A stretch of DNA of 31,523 bases. Origin: Saccoglossus kowalevskii. Taxonomy: Eukaryota > Hemichordata > Enteropneusta > Harrimaniidae. Numbering within the stretch: the first letter of the stretch is position 1; the number at the start of each line of letters is the position of its first letter. A program made the position numbers and the translations under genes. The DNA lies in assembly GCF_000003605.2 (NCBI RefSeq), contig NW_003123436.1, positions 15,351-46,873 on the forward strand. Direction: 5' to 3'. The notes below the pieces were generated by a model that had not been told where the DNA came from, ran no database searches, and saw only the letters and a list, made by a program, of their open reading frames with translations. Of the stretch, positions 21,301 to 30,760 are shown one piece after another.

Positions 21301-23995
21301 AATCATGTGAAGCAATTAGACACTATTCAAAAAACGGAAAATCCAGAGTGCACATAACAGACAATAAGAGATTAACTCCTGCCAAGGTTTTTCACACCAT
21401 GCCTTTTAAATTTTCACCACATTAGTGATGCTAAATGTTGGTGGATTTATTTATTTAATAGTTTCCTCATAATTTAAAACAAAATTACATGGAGACATTG
21501 AAATTATAAATAATTTTTTTTTATATATATTTTATGATTTTTTTTTTCATTTTTTTTTTTCATTTGTACAGTACAGTCAGAGTGCAACTCAACTCCAAAG
21601 TTGGCAATAAGTTTACTTTGCCTTTCTATTAAAAATATTACAAGTAAGCACTATTATCATCAAACGCTTTCTTGTGGCATTTACTAATATTATTAATGTT
21701 TGACATATTTAGGCTTATTATTCTGCACAATTTAGATATTTGGCAATTTTTAAAGCAATCTAAGCTAGCTTTAACCCTTTTAGTCAACTTTAGGCAACCT
21801 CCACAAAATAGTTCTATTTATAGTCTGCTCTTTTGTACAAGAAATACTGCAAAAATGTCAAATTTGTTGATCAAAAATTAGAAGCAATTTTTACACTATG
21901 TATGTTTTGTTCAAAATTAAAATTAAAATTGATGAAAATTACAGAAAATGTGAGCAAATTTAACCAAATTTGAGCGGGAAAAACATTTTGTGCTCAAGGG
22001 GTTAATTAAGTCAGCTAAATATTATGTTCTGTTCTGACTGTACAGAATTTTTCAAAAAAATATTATATTATTATACTGTATAGACTTACCTTGGTTCAAT
22101 TCCTTGCATAACTATTTCATCTTGTTTGCTTTCCACCATATCATGTGTAAACATGGCATGAAAATATGGAATGGCTGCCGCTAAAACAATCCGATGGGCG
22201 GAGAATTTCTGCTCACCGACCTACCAATCAAAGCAATGACATATGTTATACGATGGGAGGGACTTAAATAATTTAGTCACAGGTTAGAAAATGACTATCA
22301 CTTTAGAGGAGGGAGGGAGGGTAAATAAATTATTATTTTTAAAATAATAAACAACTTGACATGGAAAAATAACGAAAAAAAATTGCTCCATGCAAAAAAA
22401 AGGAAAAATAATTTGTACATTTTTTTTCCAATCACCTCCAAATGATGTGTTGCACACTGCACTAATTGGCTGGTTTAATTAATCTGCCATTGAAATTTAT
22501 AAATTTTTAAAAATAAAGTAAAGCCTTTGTTTGCACCATGAGTATTATATTTTTTTTTTTACCAGGAATGAAAAAATGTCTGGCACGTGTATATAAAACA
22601 AACAAAGAACTTGTAATGATATCCAGTATTACCAGTACCGGTAATTGAAAGTGATGTCTAATCACTTACATGCATTGCTGTAAATAAAAATATAATTACT
22701 ATTATTTTTATAAACGCCAACAATTTTCCTGAAAATAATTGTAAAAAATTTTTGTGTATATTTTAATAATTTCTTTTGCCACAAATGGAAAAAATTTACC
22801 ATTCGATACAACCTTGATCACATTTTTTAAAGAAAAAATTAGAATAATGCAAGGATTTTTTTTTTTTTTTTGTGCTTTTGTGGTGACAAAAGTCACCATT
22901 GACATTCAATGATTAACTTGTGGTTTCTAAGCAACATCTTTTTTGCATTAAAATGTTAGTGCTACATTTTGCACAAGATTTTGTATTTTTCTCAAATTTC
23001 TTTGTTAATTCTGTACCAAATGTCCATTTACTATGAGTTTTGATCAAAATTAAAAACAAAAATCCGGGAAAAAAAAAAAATTTTGTGAAAGGCAGCAAAA
23101 CATCACCAGCGTACAGTCTGTGTTTGCATAGTGTAATGAGATACAGAATACTAAGTTCACCTGAGAAATGAAAAATATTTCACATATTTCTCCTACAAAA
23201 CAAATACACAGGTTACAAGTATTTTTCTCCCCACAAGAGGATATATTGAGTAGCTGCATTCTTTGCATTGTATTTACGCTGCAAATCAAACAGAATTTCC
23301 TGGTTAGCAGGCGATTGAATGTGCCGCAGGCTAGCTCCAACCACAACTATGTCGGCACAAAATAACTAGCCGTAAAATTACGTCATGCATGTGTTTTTGA
23401 GTGCAGAATGTCATTAACATAATAATAAAACAAATGCGATATCTAAACAAAACTAACAATAATTAACCATGCGAATCGCCCGGATTCTAGTACGTATCGT
23501 TTGCGAATATTGTTTAAAGATTTGGATTTTAAAATTACAGCAGCAATTTTAATGCAGTAACACTAGCAGGTTAGTGCTGCTATCGTTTTTCGACCCAATG
23601 ATCTGGAAATAAAACACTAGAAATGTTCCACCAGGCAAATCCACCATGCAGCCATTGGAAAGATAGTGAATAAAAATGTAATATAGGTTTAACCGGAAAA
23701 CGCGTTATAATTGAACCGTGTATGAGACTGTGGGAGGATGCAATTCAGTCATGGATTCAATGACAGTTTTAATTGTGTTGTGTGATTTGATAATGTCAAC
23801 AAAAATGTTTGCAACACCGATGAATTAATTCAAAGAATTACGACATTTTACCTTGAGAGTAACATCGCAGAGTTTTCCCTGTCGTCTGATTGACTCCATG
23901 ACAGGATATCCTTGCGATGGCAAGTCGTTCTTTTGAAAAACGACGATATCGTCAAGCATTTTCGTCGTCGTCGTTGCAGAAACAGCTGCGGCCAT
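8958..23995 (-). CDS. KLHL18: KLHL18-type BTB-BACK-Kelch protein, complete, ten coding exons
   Basis: The joined exons are 23995-23852, 22220-22090, 19220-19080, 16917-16719, 15394-15234, 14202-14066, 13310-13088, 12590-12486, 11955-11844 and 9344-8958. They give 579 residues, close to the 574 of human KLHL18, with clear similarity along the whole length. The BTB domain covers about residues 33-139, BACK about 143-250, and six Kelch repeats about 295-575, each with a Gly-Gly doublet (for example AIGGYDG, VCGGYDG, AVGGHDG). In vertebrates this protein is a substrate adaptor of the CUL3-RBX1 ubiquitin ligase: BTB and BACK bind cullin-3 and the Kelch propeller holds the substrate. Reported human or mouse substrates are Aurora A at the centrosome and UNC119 in photoreceptors; carrying these over to this animal is inference. 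The start ATG has A at -3 and G at +4. No frameshift or in-frame stop is seen. The ortholog call rests on remembered family sequence, not on a search. Confidence 0.95.
9442..9653. mobile_element. MITE with about 40-bp terminal inverted repeats, TA-flanked, KLHL18 intron 9
   Basis: The ends are TACTGTAAA and TTTACAGTA, perfect over 9 bp and about 80 percent alike by eye over 40 bp (both continue into TTCACTGGGTTT). An internal inverted repeat pairs 9461-9482 with 9508-9529 (21 of 22). A TA target duplication would suit a Tc1/mariner-type source. A degenerate relative lies at 29583-29957. Confidence 0.65.
9987..10470 (+). repeat. Tandem duplication, 240-bp unit, KLHL18 intron 9
   Basis: The units begin at 9987 and 10227 and share TTTAGTRTAYAGACTAGA, GCACTT/ACACTT..GAAC and TCACTGTGTATTTAYGATTT in the same order. 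Diverged by small indels. Non-coding. Confidence 0.7.
10661..11003 (+). repeat. Direct duplication with internal deletions, KLHL18 intron 9
   Basis: 10661-10872 and 10873-11003 share ACTAGMCCATGAARTCATTT, GTTATCAGTTGATAACC, AGTAAACCCCCACA, ACTACAGTGTTAATCAT and ATGGAACCRTTCATTG in the same order. The second copy is about 80 bp shorter. GTTATCAGTTGATAAC is itself nearly palindromic. Confidence 0.75.
11844..11955 (-). CDS. KLHL18: KLHL18 coding exon 9 (Kelch repeat 4)
   Basis: This exon encodes residues 414-451, starting at [20 protein letters not shown] and including [13 protein letters not shown]. The His-Asp-Gly variant of the Kelch turn is also present at this place in vertebrate KLHL18. 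The acceptor is TCCTTCTAG and the donor GTAAGT, phase 0. Confidence 0.94.
12103..12380 (-). repeat. Dispersed element, family D, second copy in KLHL18 intron 8
   Basis: It matches the reverse complement of 7271-7626 through GAGGATACCGCAAAGTATG, CATGTTTGTTTTTATTA and GACACGCTGTAACTTAT. One arm of the hairpin seen in the other copy has been lost or replaced, so this copy does not fold the same way. Confidence 0.6.
12486..12590 (-). CDS. KLHL18: KLHL18 coding exon 8 (Kelch repeat 3)
   Basis: This exon encodes residues 379-414: [16 protein letters not shown], then [13 protein letters not shown]. The donor falls inside the Lys codon (AA|GTAAGG), so the exon ends at 12486 and the next exon completes AAA. 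Open reading beyond the acceptor is intron. Confidence 0.93.
12591..13087 (-). other. KLHL18 intron 7
   Basis: About 500 bp between exons 7 and 8 in phase 2. Nothing recognised in it. Confidence 0.85.
13088..13310 (-). CDS. KLHL18: KLHL18 coding exon 7 (Kelch repeats 1-2)
   Basis: This exon encodes residues 305-379. It carries two Kelch units with the usual order of features: STVEVYD, a tryptophan six residues on, P-M, then LYAIGGYDG. It ends in MNSKR(S) before GTAAAC. The acceptor is TTTACTAG. Confidence 0.95.
13658..13990. repeat. Possible short element with imperfect terminal inverted repeats, KLHL18 intron 6
   Basis: ACAGTACAGGGTCCATAG at the left and CTATTGACCCTGCAGTAG at the right are imperfect inverted copies about 330 bp apart. 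The interior has repeated TTTTCCCAAC and TTCCAGAC segments. Weak evidence. Confidence 0.35.
14066..14202 (-). CDS. KLHL18: KLHL18 coding exon 6 (BACK-Kelch linker, first Kelch strand)
   Basis: This exon encodes residues 259-305, with split codons at both ends. It includes [16 protein letters not shown], almost identical to the vertebrate protein, then RTRPRCC and MIYAVGGL, the first Kelch Gly-Gly strand. The donor is GTGCGT and the acceptor TAAACCAG. Confidence 0.95.
14317..14700 (+). pseudogene. Non-LTR retrotransposon reverse transcriptase, C-terminal relic
   Basis: One plus-strand frame, read from 14317, shows the typical tail of LINE reverse transcriptases: LLYAAETWR, then RWLGHVM, then [13 protein letters not shown] and [10 protein letters not shown]. 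It has at least four in-frame stops, so it is dead. Only the C-terminal tail remains; neither the catalytic YxDD region nor an endonuclease is here. It lies in intron 5 of the KLHL18 gene, antisense to it. The clade cannot be settled from this tail. Confidence 0.8.
14730..14927. repeat. Old inverted repeat with about 95-nt arms, KLHL18 intron 5
   Basis: From TTGACAACAAACATTGATCC on the left and the reverse complement of the right arm (TTGACAACAGATGTTTATCC) the arms stay alignable for about 95 nt, roughly 70 percent identical by eye. The open frames seen here on both strands are explained by this symmetry, not by a gene. Confidence 0.6.
15234..15394 (-). CDS. KLHL18: KLHL18 coding exon 5 (BACK domain, second part)
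   Basis: This exon encodes residues 206-258 plus two bases of the next codon. It has [12 protein letters not shown], then [19 protein letters not shown], the conserved BACK helices, and ends in HQC(R). The acceptor is ATTTACAG. The donor GTTGGT is weaker than the others, but phase and similarity on both sides support it. Confidence 0.93.
15395..16718 (-). other. KLHL18 intron 4
   Basis: Phase 0. It contains the TTAA-flanked MITE at 16345. GCCAAGGT (15974) and ACCTTGGC (16015) are short inverted copies close together. The rest is AT-rich and unassigned. Confidence 0.8.
16345..16584. mobile_element. piggyBac-type MITE, TTAA-flanked, KLHL18 intron 4
   Basis: The layout is (C)TAA-CCTTTTAACCACCAG ... 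CTGGTGGTGAAAAGG-TTAA: inverted ends matching at 14 of 15 positions and a TTAA target duplication with one side mutated. About 240 bp. The interior shares TTTATAGTCTGC and GAGCAA-type segments with 21771-22005. Non-coding; mobilised, if at all, by a transposase encoded elsewhere. Confidence 0.7.
16719..16917 (-). CDS. KLHL18: KLHL18 coding exon 4 (BACK domain, first part)
   Basis: This exon encodes residues 139-205. It begins with [19 protein letters not shown], the family-wide BACK entry motif (NCLGIRxFA), and ends at ..VKGEDQ before a GTATGT donor. The acceptor is TTTTTTACAG. An open frame runs past the donor into the intron, but its reading there has no similarity to the family. Confidence 0.95.
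17541..19020 (+). repeat. Minisatellite, about 38 copies of a 39/40-bp unit, in KLHL18 intron 3
   Basis: Each unit contains GTGTTCAGTTTAGACAGG and then TTTTACTGTATCAGT. Two versions alternate irregularly, 40 bp with CTCTTTGG and 39 bp with TTGTTGG before the shared part. I count about 38 copies of the CAGGTTTTACTG core. The middle is very uniform. The outer copies, before about 17720 and after about 18720, carry more substitutions, as expected from unequal crossing-over. The array ends about 60 bp from the donor site of exon 3 (19079). Confidence 0.97.
19080..19220 (-). CDS. KLHL18: KLHL18 coding exon 3 (end of BTB)
   Basis: This exon encodes residues 92-139, with both end codons split. It contains [18 protein letters not shown] and [20 protein letters not shown], the BTB C-terminal helices and the cullin-contact region. 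The acceptor has a pyrimidine tract (CTTTTCTTACAG) and the donor is GTAACG. Downstream in transcript sense, the intron soon enters the 39/40-bp minisatellite. Confidence 0.95.
19221..22089 (-). other. KLHL18 intron 2
   Basis: The longest intron, phase 2. Two related stretches of about 60 bp (20133-20190 and 20480-20540) and an inverted pair TCTGATTGG/CCAATCAGA (20398-20452) are the only structure seen outside the MITE at 21771. Confidence 0.8.
21771..22005. mobile_element. piggyBac-type MITE, TTAA-flanked, KLHL18 intron 2
   Basis: The layout is TTAA-CCCTTTTAGTC ... GTGCTCAAGGGG-TTAA, with intact TTAA on both sides. About 235 bp, related in the middle to the MITE at 16345. Its right end is about 85 bp from the donor of exon 2. 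The sequence to its left (21566-21770) is also repeated near 17047-17220, so it may sit inside a larger repeat. Confidence 0.7.
22090..22220 (-). CDS. KLHL18: KLHL18 coding exon 2 (BTB core)
   Basis: This exon encodes residues 49-91 plus two bases of codon 92. It holds the BTB core motif [20 protein letters not shown] and then KQDEIVMQG, both close to vertebrate KLHL18. The acceptor is ..TTGGTAG and the donor is GTAAGT. The His-Arg pair after FSA is the usual BTB signature (xHRxxLAA). Confidence 0.95.
22221..23851 (-). other. KLHL18 intron 1
   Basis: Phase 0, AT-rich with poly-T and poly-A runs. CpG becomes more frequent from about 23460 towards exon 1, as expected near an unmethylated promoter. 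No repeat family recognised. Confidence 0.8.
23852..23995 (-). CDS. KLHL18: KLHL18 coding exon 1 (start codon, start of BTB)
   Basis: This exon encodes residues 1-48. It starts at ATG 23995-23993 in a good initiation context and ends in ...KLCDVTLK, directly before a GTAAAA donor, phase 0. The first 12 residues are low complexity (an Ala/Val/Ser run and four Thr encoded by a perfect ACG repeat) and look lineage-specific. Met13 aligns with the conserved part of the family and is an alternative start. The conserved motif [13 protein letters not shown] marks the first strand of the BTB fold. Confidence 0.93.
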
Positions 23996-24591
23996 GTTGT
24001 CGGCTTTTAATAGACTGACTAATTAAAAATGTTTCTGCCGTTGAGGGCGCATTATACAATTGCCTGTAGATATTTTGCATTTTCGTTTGAATTACATATA
24101 CAGTTCCTGTCATAAGACTGTGTTTTATATAATTTTGAAACTGATATATAAAAAATTTCTATTGGTTCACTAACTGAAAATCATACTTCTTTTTTATTTT
24201 AGTGTTTAAGTCAACAATTTATAATATAGACCACAATTTTATTAACATTAATCATATTTTTATAGTAAAAAATACTGAGTTTGATAAAGCTTCGACCAAA
24301 TTGTGAATTTTAGTTTGCGTATAGGTGGTCTTTAACCATCAATGCAGGCAACAATTCGCTAAAAAAGGATGTTTGACAAAAATTAATGGAAGTCCCTTAC
24401 ACTGGCTTTCTAACAAACCCATTGTTATTTACTTCCAGTGCGCCTTTGCATTGCATGGATCCAGGTAATATGGAGTATAGTCTGTGTAGTGTTACTTCAT
24501 TTAATAGTTGAACTGAAGCCGTTCTTTGTCATCCTCACTCATAGTCTAGTAGTTACAGGACACAGGTAAACTTTGTCAGACTGCCATTTTT

Positions 24592-24764
24592 AGTCCCAGT
24601 TCGGACACAGTCCGAAAACGGGGACTTATTGATTGGCCCATGGAACTATAAATTGGCCGTACGTGTGTGTGTGTTTGTATAGAAGTAGAAGTGGGGCCAG
24701 TGGTCCGGACACACACCAACAAAGTGGAGCCTTTTGTACAAGTGGAGACTCAAACATGGGGACT
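24592..24764 (-). mobile_element. Small terminal-hairpin element, family C, minus orientation
   Basis: Read on the minus strand, it begins AGTCCCC at 24764 and has an ACACACAC tract. It ends in the hairpin 24626-24592 (AGTCCCC, GTCCG/CGGAC inner stem, GGGACT), followed by AAAAATGG. The first seven bases repeat the hairpin's outer arm, as in family A. About 173 bp, non-coding, intergenic between the two genes. Confidence 0.6.
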
Positions 24765-24812
24765 CACAATGTTTCATAATTTGTATTAATATTTAATCGA
24801 ATATAAGTCAAG

Positions 24813-24919
24813 TTTGCGAACCTTAGGTTTAGTAAAGGAGGAAGGTATGGTTCAATTTATATTAATATTAATATAATTGTACCATACCTTCCCCACTATT
24901 AAACCTAAGCTTCGCAAAC
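24813..24919. repeat. Near-perfect 107-nt inverted repeat
   Basis: The left arm starts at 24813 with TTTGCGAACCTTAGGTTTAG. The right arm, read in reverse complement from 24919, is TTTGCGAAGCTTAGGTTTAA. About 48 of 54 positions pair, with two single-base gaps and almost no loop. It could be a foldback element or a hairpin RNA; nothing here shows transcription. Confidence 0.8.
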
Positions 24920-25955
24920 ATTTCTATGTTCAGTCATGGGATATTCAACTTTTATTTAAGGTGGAGATGCAGGTTTGTGGGCACTTGGGAGTGAAATTTT
25001 TTTTTTGCTTTTTATTATCCAAACAGTCTTGGCTATAGACTGTTAAAATTTTGTAGAATTGTGAATAGTGGAACATACTCAAAAAACGATTTTAAAATAT
25101 AGATAACAGGTGCAAACATTCTCTCATTTGAATGCTTAGCAAGATTTAGCAAGGCTGTACATAAATAATAAAAAAGAAACATGGTGAAAAAAAGAAATGA
25201 CGGGATCTCCATATTATGCACTATATTTTGGAACTGTTACAGCCATTTCAATTATGAGCATTAGCAAACTTCTTACTGAGCGAATTGTTATGCAAATTAG
25301 CAATTATCTCAGCTACTTTTTAGTGCACATCCCAGAACTTTAAAAAAAATAGCTCCTAGACGCTTTGACCTTTTGTTTTGAAATTTTCACAAATGATTGA
25401 CAATGTGTTTATCTTCAAAACGCCGTCGGGGCATTGTTTTTGGTTGAACAGTGTTACAACAATCGTACAGACAACTAGCCTGGTTGTTAATTTATGCATA
25501 AACTTGAAGTAGTGAAATTTGGGCTGCTGTCCCGCAAAATTGGTAGACAGTTTTCAAGACGGCACTTTCTTCATAGTAAACAGATGTACCCACAAACCAA
25601 TTTTGACACGAACAGAAGCATGGTTTAGGAGCTAATTTTTTTTTAATCACTTTTGACCAAAAAAGCACATTTTTGTGCATATTTCAAACTACAGTGTCCA
25701 TATAAAAAAAATTACTAAAAAAAAATTAAAATTCATACAAAAAGCTTTCCGAAAATATATAGTTTTGTGGACAAGGGAGGTCATCTTGGTTTCCTAATTA
25801 ACTAATTAAAATACCTGTCAGGTAAACTGCATCTCTAACTTAATTAAAATGCAATTCTACGTTGTATTGCATTGTAATTGAGTTTAATTAAATCGAGTTC
25901 GCAACTATATTAAAAGTTAATCCAACGTGTCTCGTCACAACTACGGTTACACCAG

Positions 25956-25957
<2 letters not shown>

Positions 25958-25987
<30 letters not shown>
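25958..25987. repeat. (GT)n microsatellite
   Basis: A GT run of about 15 dinucleotides, intergenic. Confidence 0.95.
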
Positions 25988-25990
<3 letters not shown>

Positions 25991-26100
25991 CCGTACCTGT
26001 ATCTTGACATGCCTGGACCAATTACATTTACACATACATCAGTCTGATACATCATACATAATATTATACATATGCACATCAATTTGTTTCACTATCTGAT

Positions 26101-26720
26101 TCAAGATGGCCGAATGGCAGCCATTTTTGTACTGGAAAATATTCAAAATCAAGAATTTCTCAGCTGTTTACAGTTGGATTTTGTTCAAATTGGTAAATAC
26201 ATTAGACATTATGGGACCTTGATTCAAATCAGGTTGTTTTTCAGATAAAATTCAAAATTGCCGACTGGCAGCCATTTTGTTTAATGATTGTGGTATAAGT
26301 GCCATATCTCTGACTTGCTTTGACTGATTATGTTCAAATTTTAAGTATTCATCATACATCATGTCATAGATATATTGGTTTGACGATCCTATTCAAAATG
26401 GCCTAATAGTGTCCATTTTTGTGCAAACAATCATCAAATATCAAGCATTTCTGAATGGATTTTGTTCAAACTTGGTACATACATTAGACATTACGGGTTC
26501 CTGATGCACGTCATTTTAATTTTCAGATCGGATTCAAAATGGCGGCCATTTTGTTTTAATGAATGGGCTTCTAGAGCTATATCTCTGACATGCTTTGACT
26601 GATTATGTTCAAATTTTATATATTCATTATACATCATGTTATAGATATATAGATGTATTCAAAATGGCTGATTTTGTTTTAATTAATGCTGTTCAAGAGC
26701 AATATCTCTCAATGTGGACA
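26101..26720 (+). repeat. Tandem array, about 141-bp spacing, with YY1-like palindromes
   Basis: Five copies of a TTCAAAATGGC..GCCATTTTG block start near 26101, 26251, 26392, 26533 and 26658. Alternate spacers are alike, giving a longer period of 281 bp. The block at 26535-26553 is the perfect palindrome CAAAATGGCGGCCATTTTG, which contains a full YY1-type core (AAAATGGCGGC) on both strands. Non-coding. Confidence 0.7.
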
Positions 26721-28313
26721 AGTACTCGTTTGACGATCATATACAAATTTCAATCTTTTTAACGTTAAACAATCATCATAATCATATTCCTGACATGGTT
26801 ATATTTTAGCTATATTACTAATAACAAAACTATATATCTTAAATTCAATAACTAACAAAGACCTTGCCATGCATGGCTTGTTTTTATTGGGGATTTCACT
26901 ATAGTTGGATAGTGTACCTGATTTCTGGCCAAGGCGAATTCATGCTAGTAAACTATGGAAGCCAGCAAAGACTCATGGGTAATATGTGTTACCAATATGG
27001 CTCCTGTGAGGTTTTTTTTATAGCAAATGAAAGCGCTTCTGGATTTGAATGAAACATGGTCTTTTGGGGTGAATGTTTTATAAATTTCTATTAAAACAGC
27101 ATTAATGCCTACATGAAATTCTTTGTATAACACCAAACTAGTAAAAAAAATGTGTAAATTTTAAAAGGCATTACAAATTATTGATTACGAGTGAGAGACT
27201 CCATAAAATAATGGCATAAAGCATCTATTTTTTTTAAATTTCTTAGTTAATCATGGACAGAATTGACAGAATTTCATGGGGTTGTCATGGTAACAAGTAT
27301 GCAGATTTATTTTGTAAAAGTTGATGAAAAAAGAAAATTTTGGCGTGCTCAAAGAGTTACTTTTTGGGAAAAGAAAGAATTGAAGACAAATTCCATTACC
27401 CGGTACATTATTTTATTCCAATATATTTACATTCATTTATATACATTGTGAAACAGGTGTAGCATTTTTTTAACATAAACTACACAAAGTACATGTGTAT
27501 TGTGGGAGGGGAGCATTCAGCATTTACTGTATGCTTAATCATTGAAAACACATCTAATTTTTACTATAGATACACCACTGTCATTTACATGTATGTAAGT
27601 ACATGTGATTCTAATACAGCAAATAAGGTGTACCAAACTGTGGCCTGTAGAAATGGCACACTGCTAATTTCCTCCACTCTAAGAGTTATCCATCTTGGAC
27701 ATATGACACCAGTAAATTCAGGGTACCAGATACCATACTCCAGGAAACTAGGTACTACCCTGTATCAGGTATGCCACTGGACTAGGTACTCAGAGTCCAG
27801 ATACTTCCTGCATTAACTACATGCAACCAGGTATTTTGAGTTCCCATCCCATATTTGGAGAAAGTTATTATGTGCAGATAGATAAAAAAGATATCGGCAG
27901 ACAGACAGGACGGATTGAGTGATGTAATATCAAATAACAAAAGAGTTATCTTTTAATCAAATGATACGTGAACTATGTTGATGAGCTGTAAGCCATCAAA
28001 GGAGGCACCACTTTCTATAGTAGAAGAAATAATCTTAAAAAATTGAAATGACAGATGTGATTTAATAAGCATTACATATTTCCACCAATTAATTGTTACA
28101 TTGGTGTTTTTCTATTATTTCTTTTGCTACATTATCTACAGTTGTTGAACAATGTTTTTGAAGAAAATATGGAAAAAAAAAATGTCTTTAGTTTGGTGAA
28201 AAGTAGGTCCAGCGATTCAAAATGTTGCTTGACAAAATTTCAGTATTTAAATCACACTGCATGATGCTGAATCTGTTTGAAGCATTCAGCAATAATCAGA
28301 ATGTATGGAGTAC

Positions 28314-28319
28314 TTTATT
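28314..28319 (-). terminator. Likely poly(A) signal of the RNF32-type gene
   Basis: The plus strand TTTATT gives AATAAA in transcript sense, about 525 nt below the stop. It is the first canonical hexamer I found after the last exon. Confidence 0.45.
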
Positions 28320-28753
28320 TTTCTGTTGCACACAATTATAAACAGTTGTAGAATATAATTTTTACATTTGTTTACAAATTGGTTAAGATTTAAGAGTAAT
28401 TTTTGCTAAATCAAATTAGTAATGTAGCAACAGGAGAACAAGGAATGGTTTGAAACTTTTGGACAAACATTGGTATGGAATATACTTACACTATCATATT
28501 CACCTACTACATGTATATATAAATTTTCAGATGATGTTCAAGTTGTTATAGTAGCATGCTCAGTAACCTTTAGAGAATGTCTAAATCACAGATCATTTTT
28601 TAACTCGTTTTTCCCCTGTTGTTACTTTCATAATAGTTCGTGACAATACATCCTTTTGATGCAGACAATACAGTCTACAAAATGCAGAATAACTCATCCC
28701 TAAAGTATACACACATACGTAGTAAATGATGGGTGAGCCATTCAACATTCAAA

Positions 28754-28772
28754 ACTACATTTCCCATGATGC
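28754..28772 (+). promoter_or_regulatory. ZNF143/Staf-like site (ACTACA..TTCCCA..ATGC)
   Basis: ACTACATTTCCCATGATGC matches the long ZNF143/Staf element (ACTACA-N-TTCCCA-NN-ATGC) at essentially every fixed position. Such sites normally lie within about 100 bp of a transcription start. Here it is about 70 bp below the stop of the minus-strand RNF32-type gene, inside its presumed 3' UTR. No gene start is recognisable beside it. Confidence 0.45.
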
Positions 28773-28842
28773 ATTGGTGCAATCCCAGTGATAGCTGAGG
28801 TACTCTCTAAGTTTGTAGAGCAGATTACAATGAGATGATAAT

Positions 28843-30701
<1,859 letters not shown>

Positions 30702-30760
30702 TCAAACAAAAACAAAAGGGGATTGTTAACTTACACATGCATATGCATTGAAAAGAACAA

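Larger units (their letters stand above)
24920..28313. other. Intergenic DNA between the two genes
   Basis: Apart from the (GT)n tract and the 26101-26720 array, I found nothing assignable. A stretch near 27250-27400 has a more coding-like look in one plus frame but contains two stops. 27690-27790 is rich in GGTAC/GGTAT motifs. Confidence 0.55.

Noticed and set aside
25888-26082. Minus-strand frame with a Thr-His run
   Set aside because: The run is the translated (GT)n microsatellite.
27263-27451. Plus-strand frame with a lysine-rich peptide
   Set aside because: No family recognised. The neighbouring frame that looks more coding-like contains two adjacent stops, and no splice pair rescues it.
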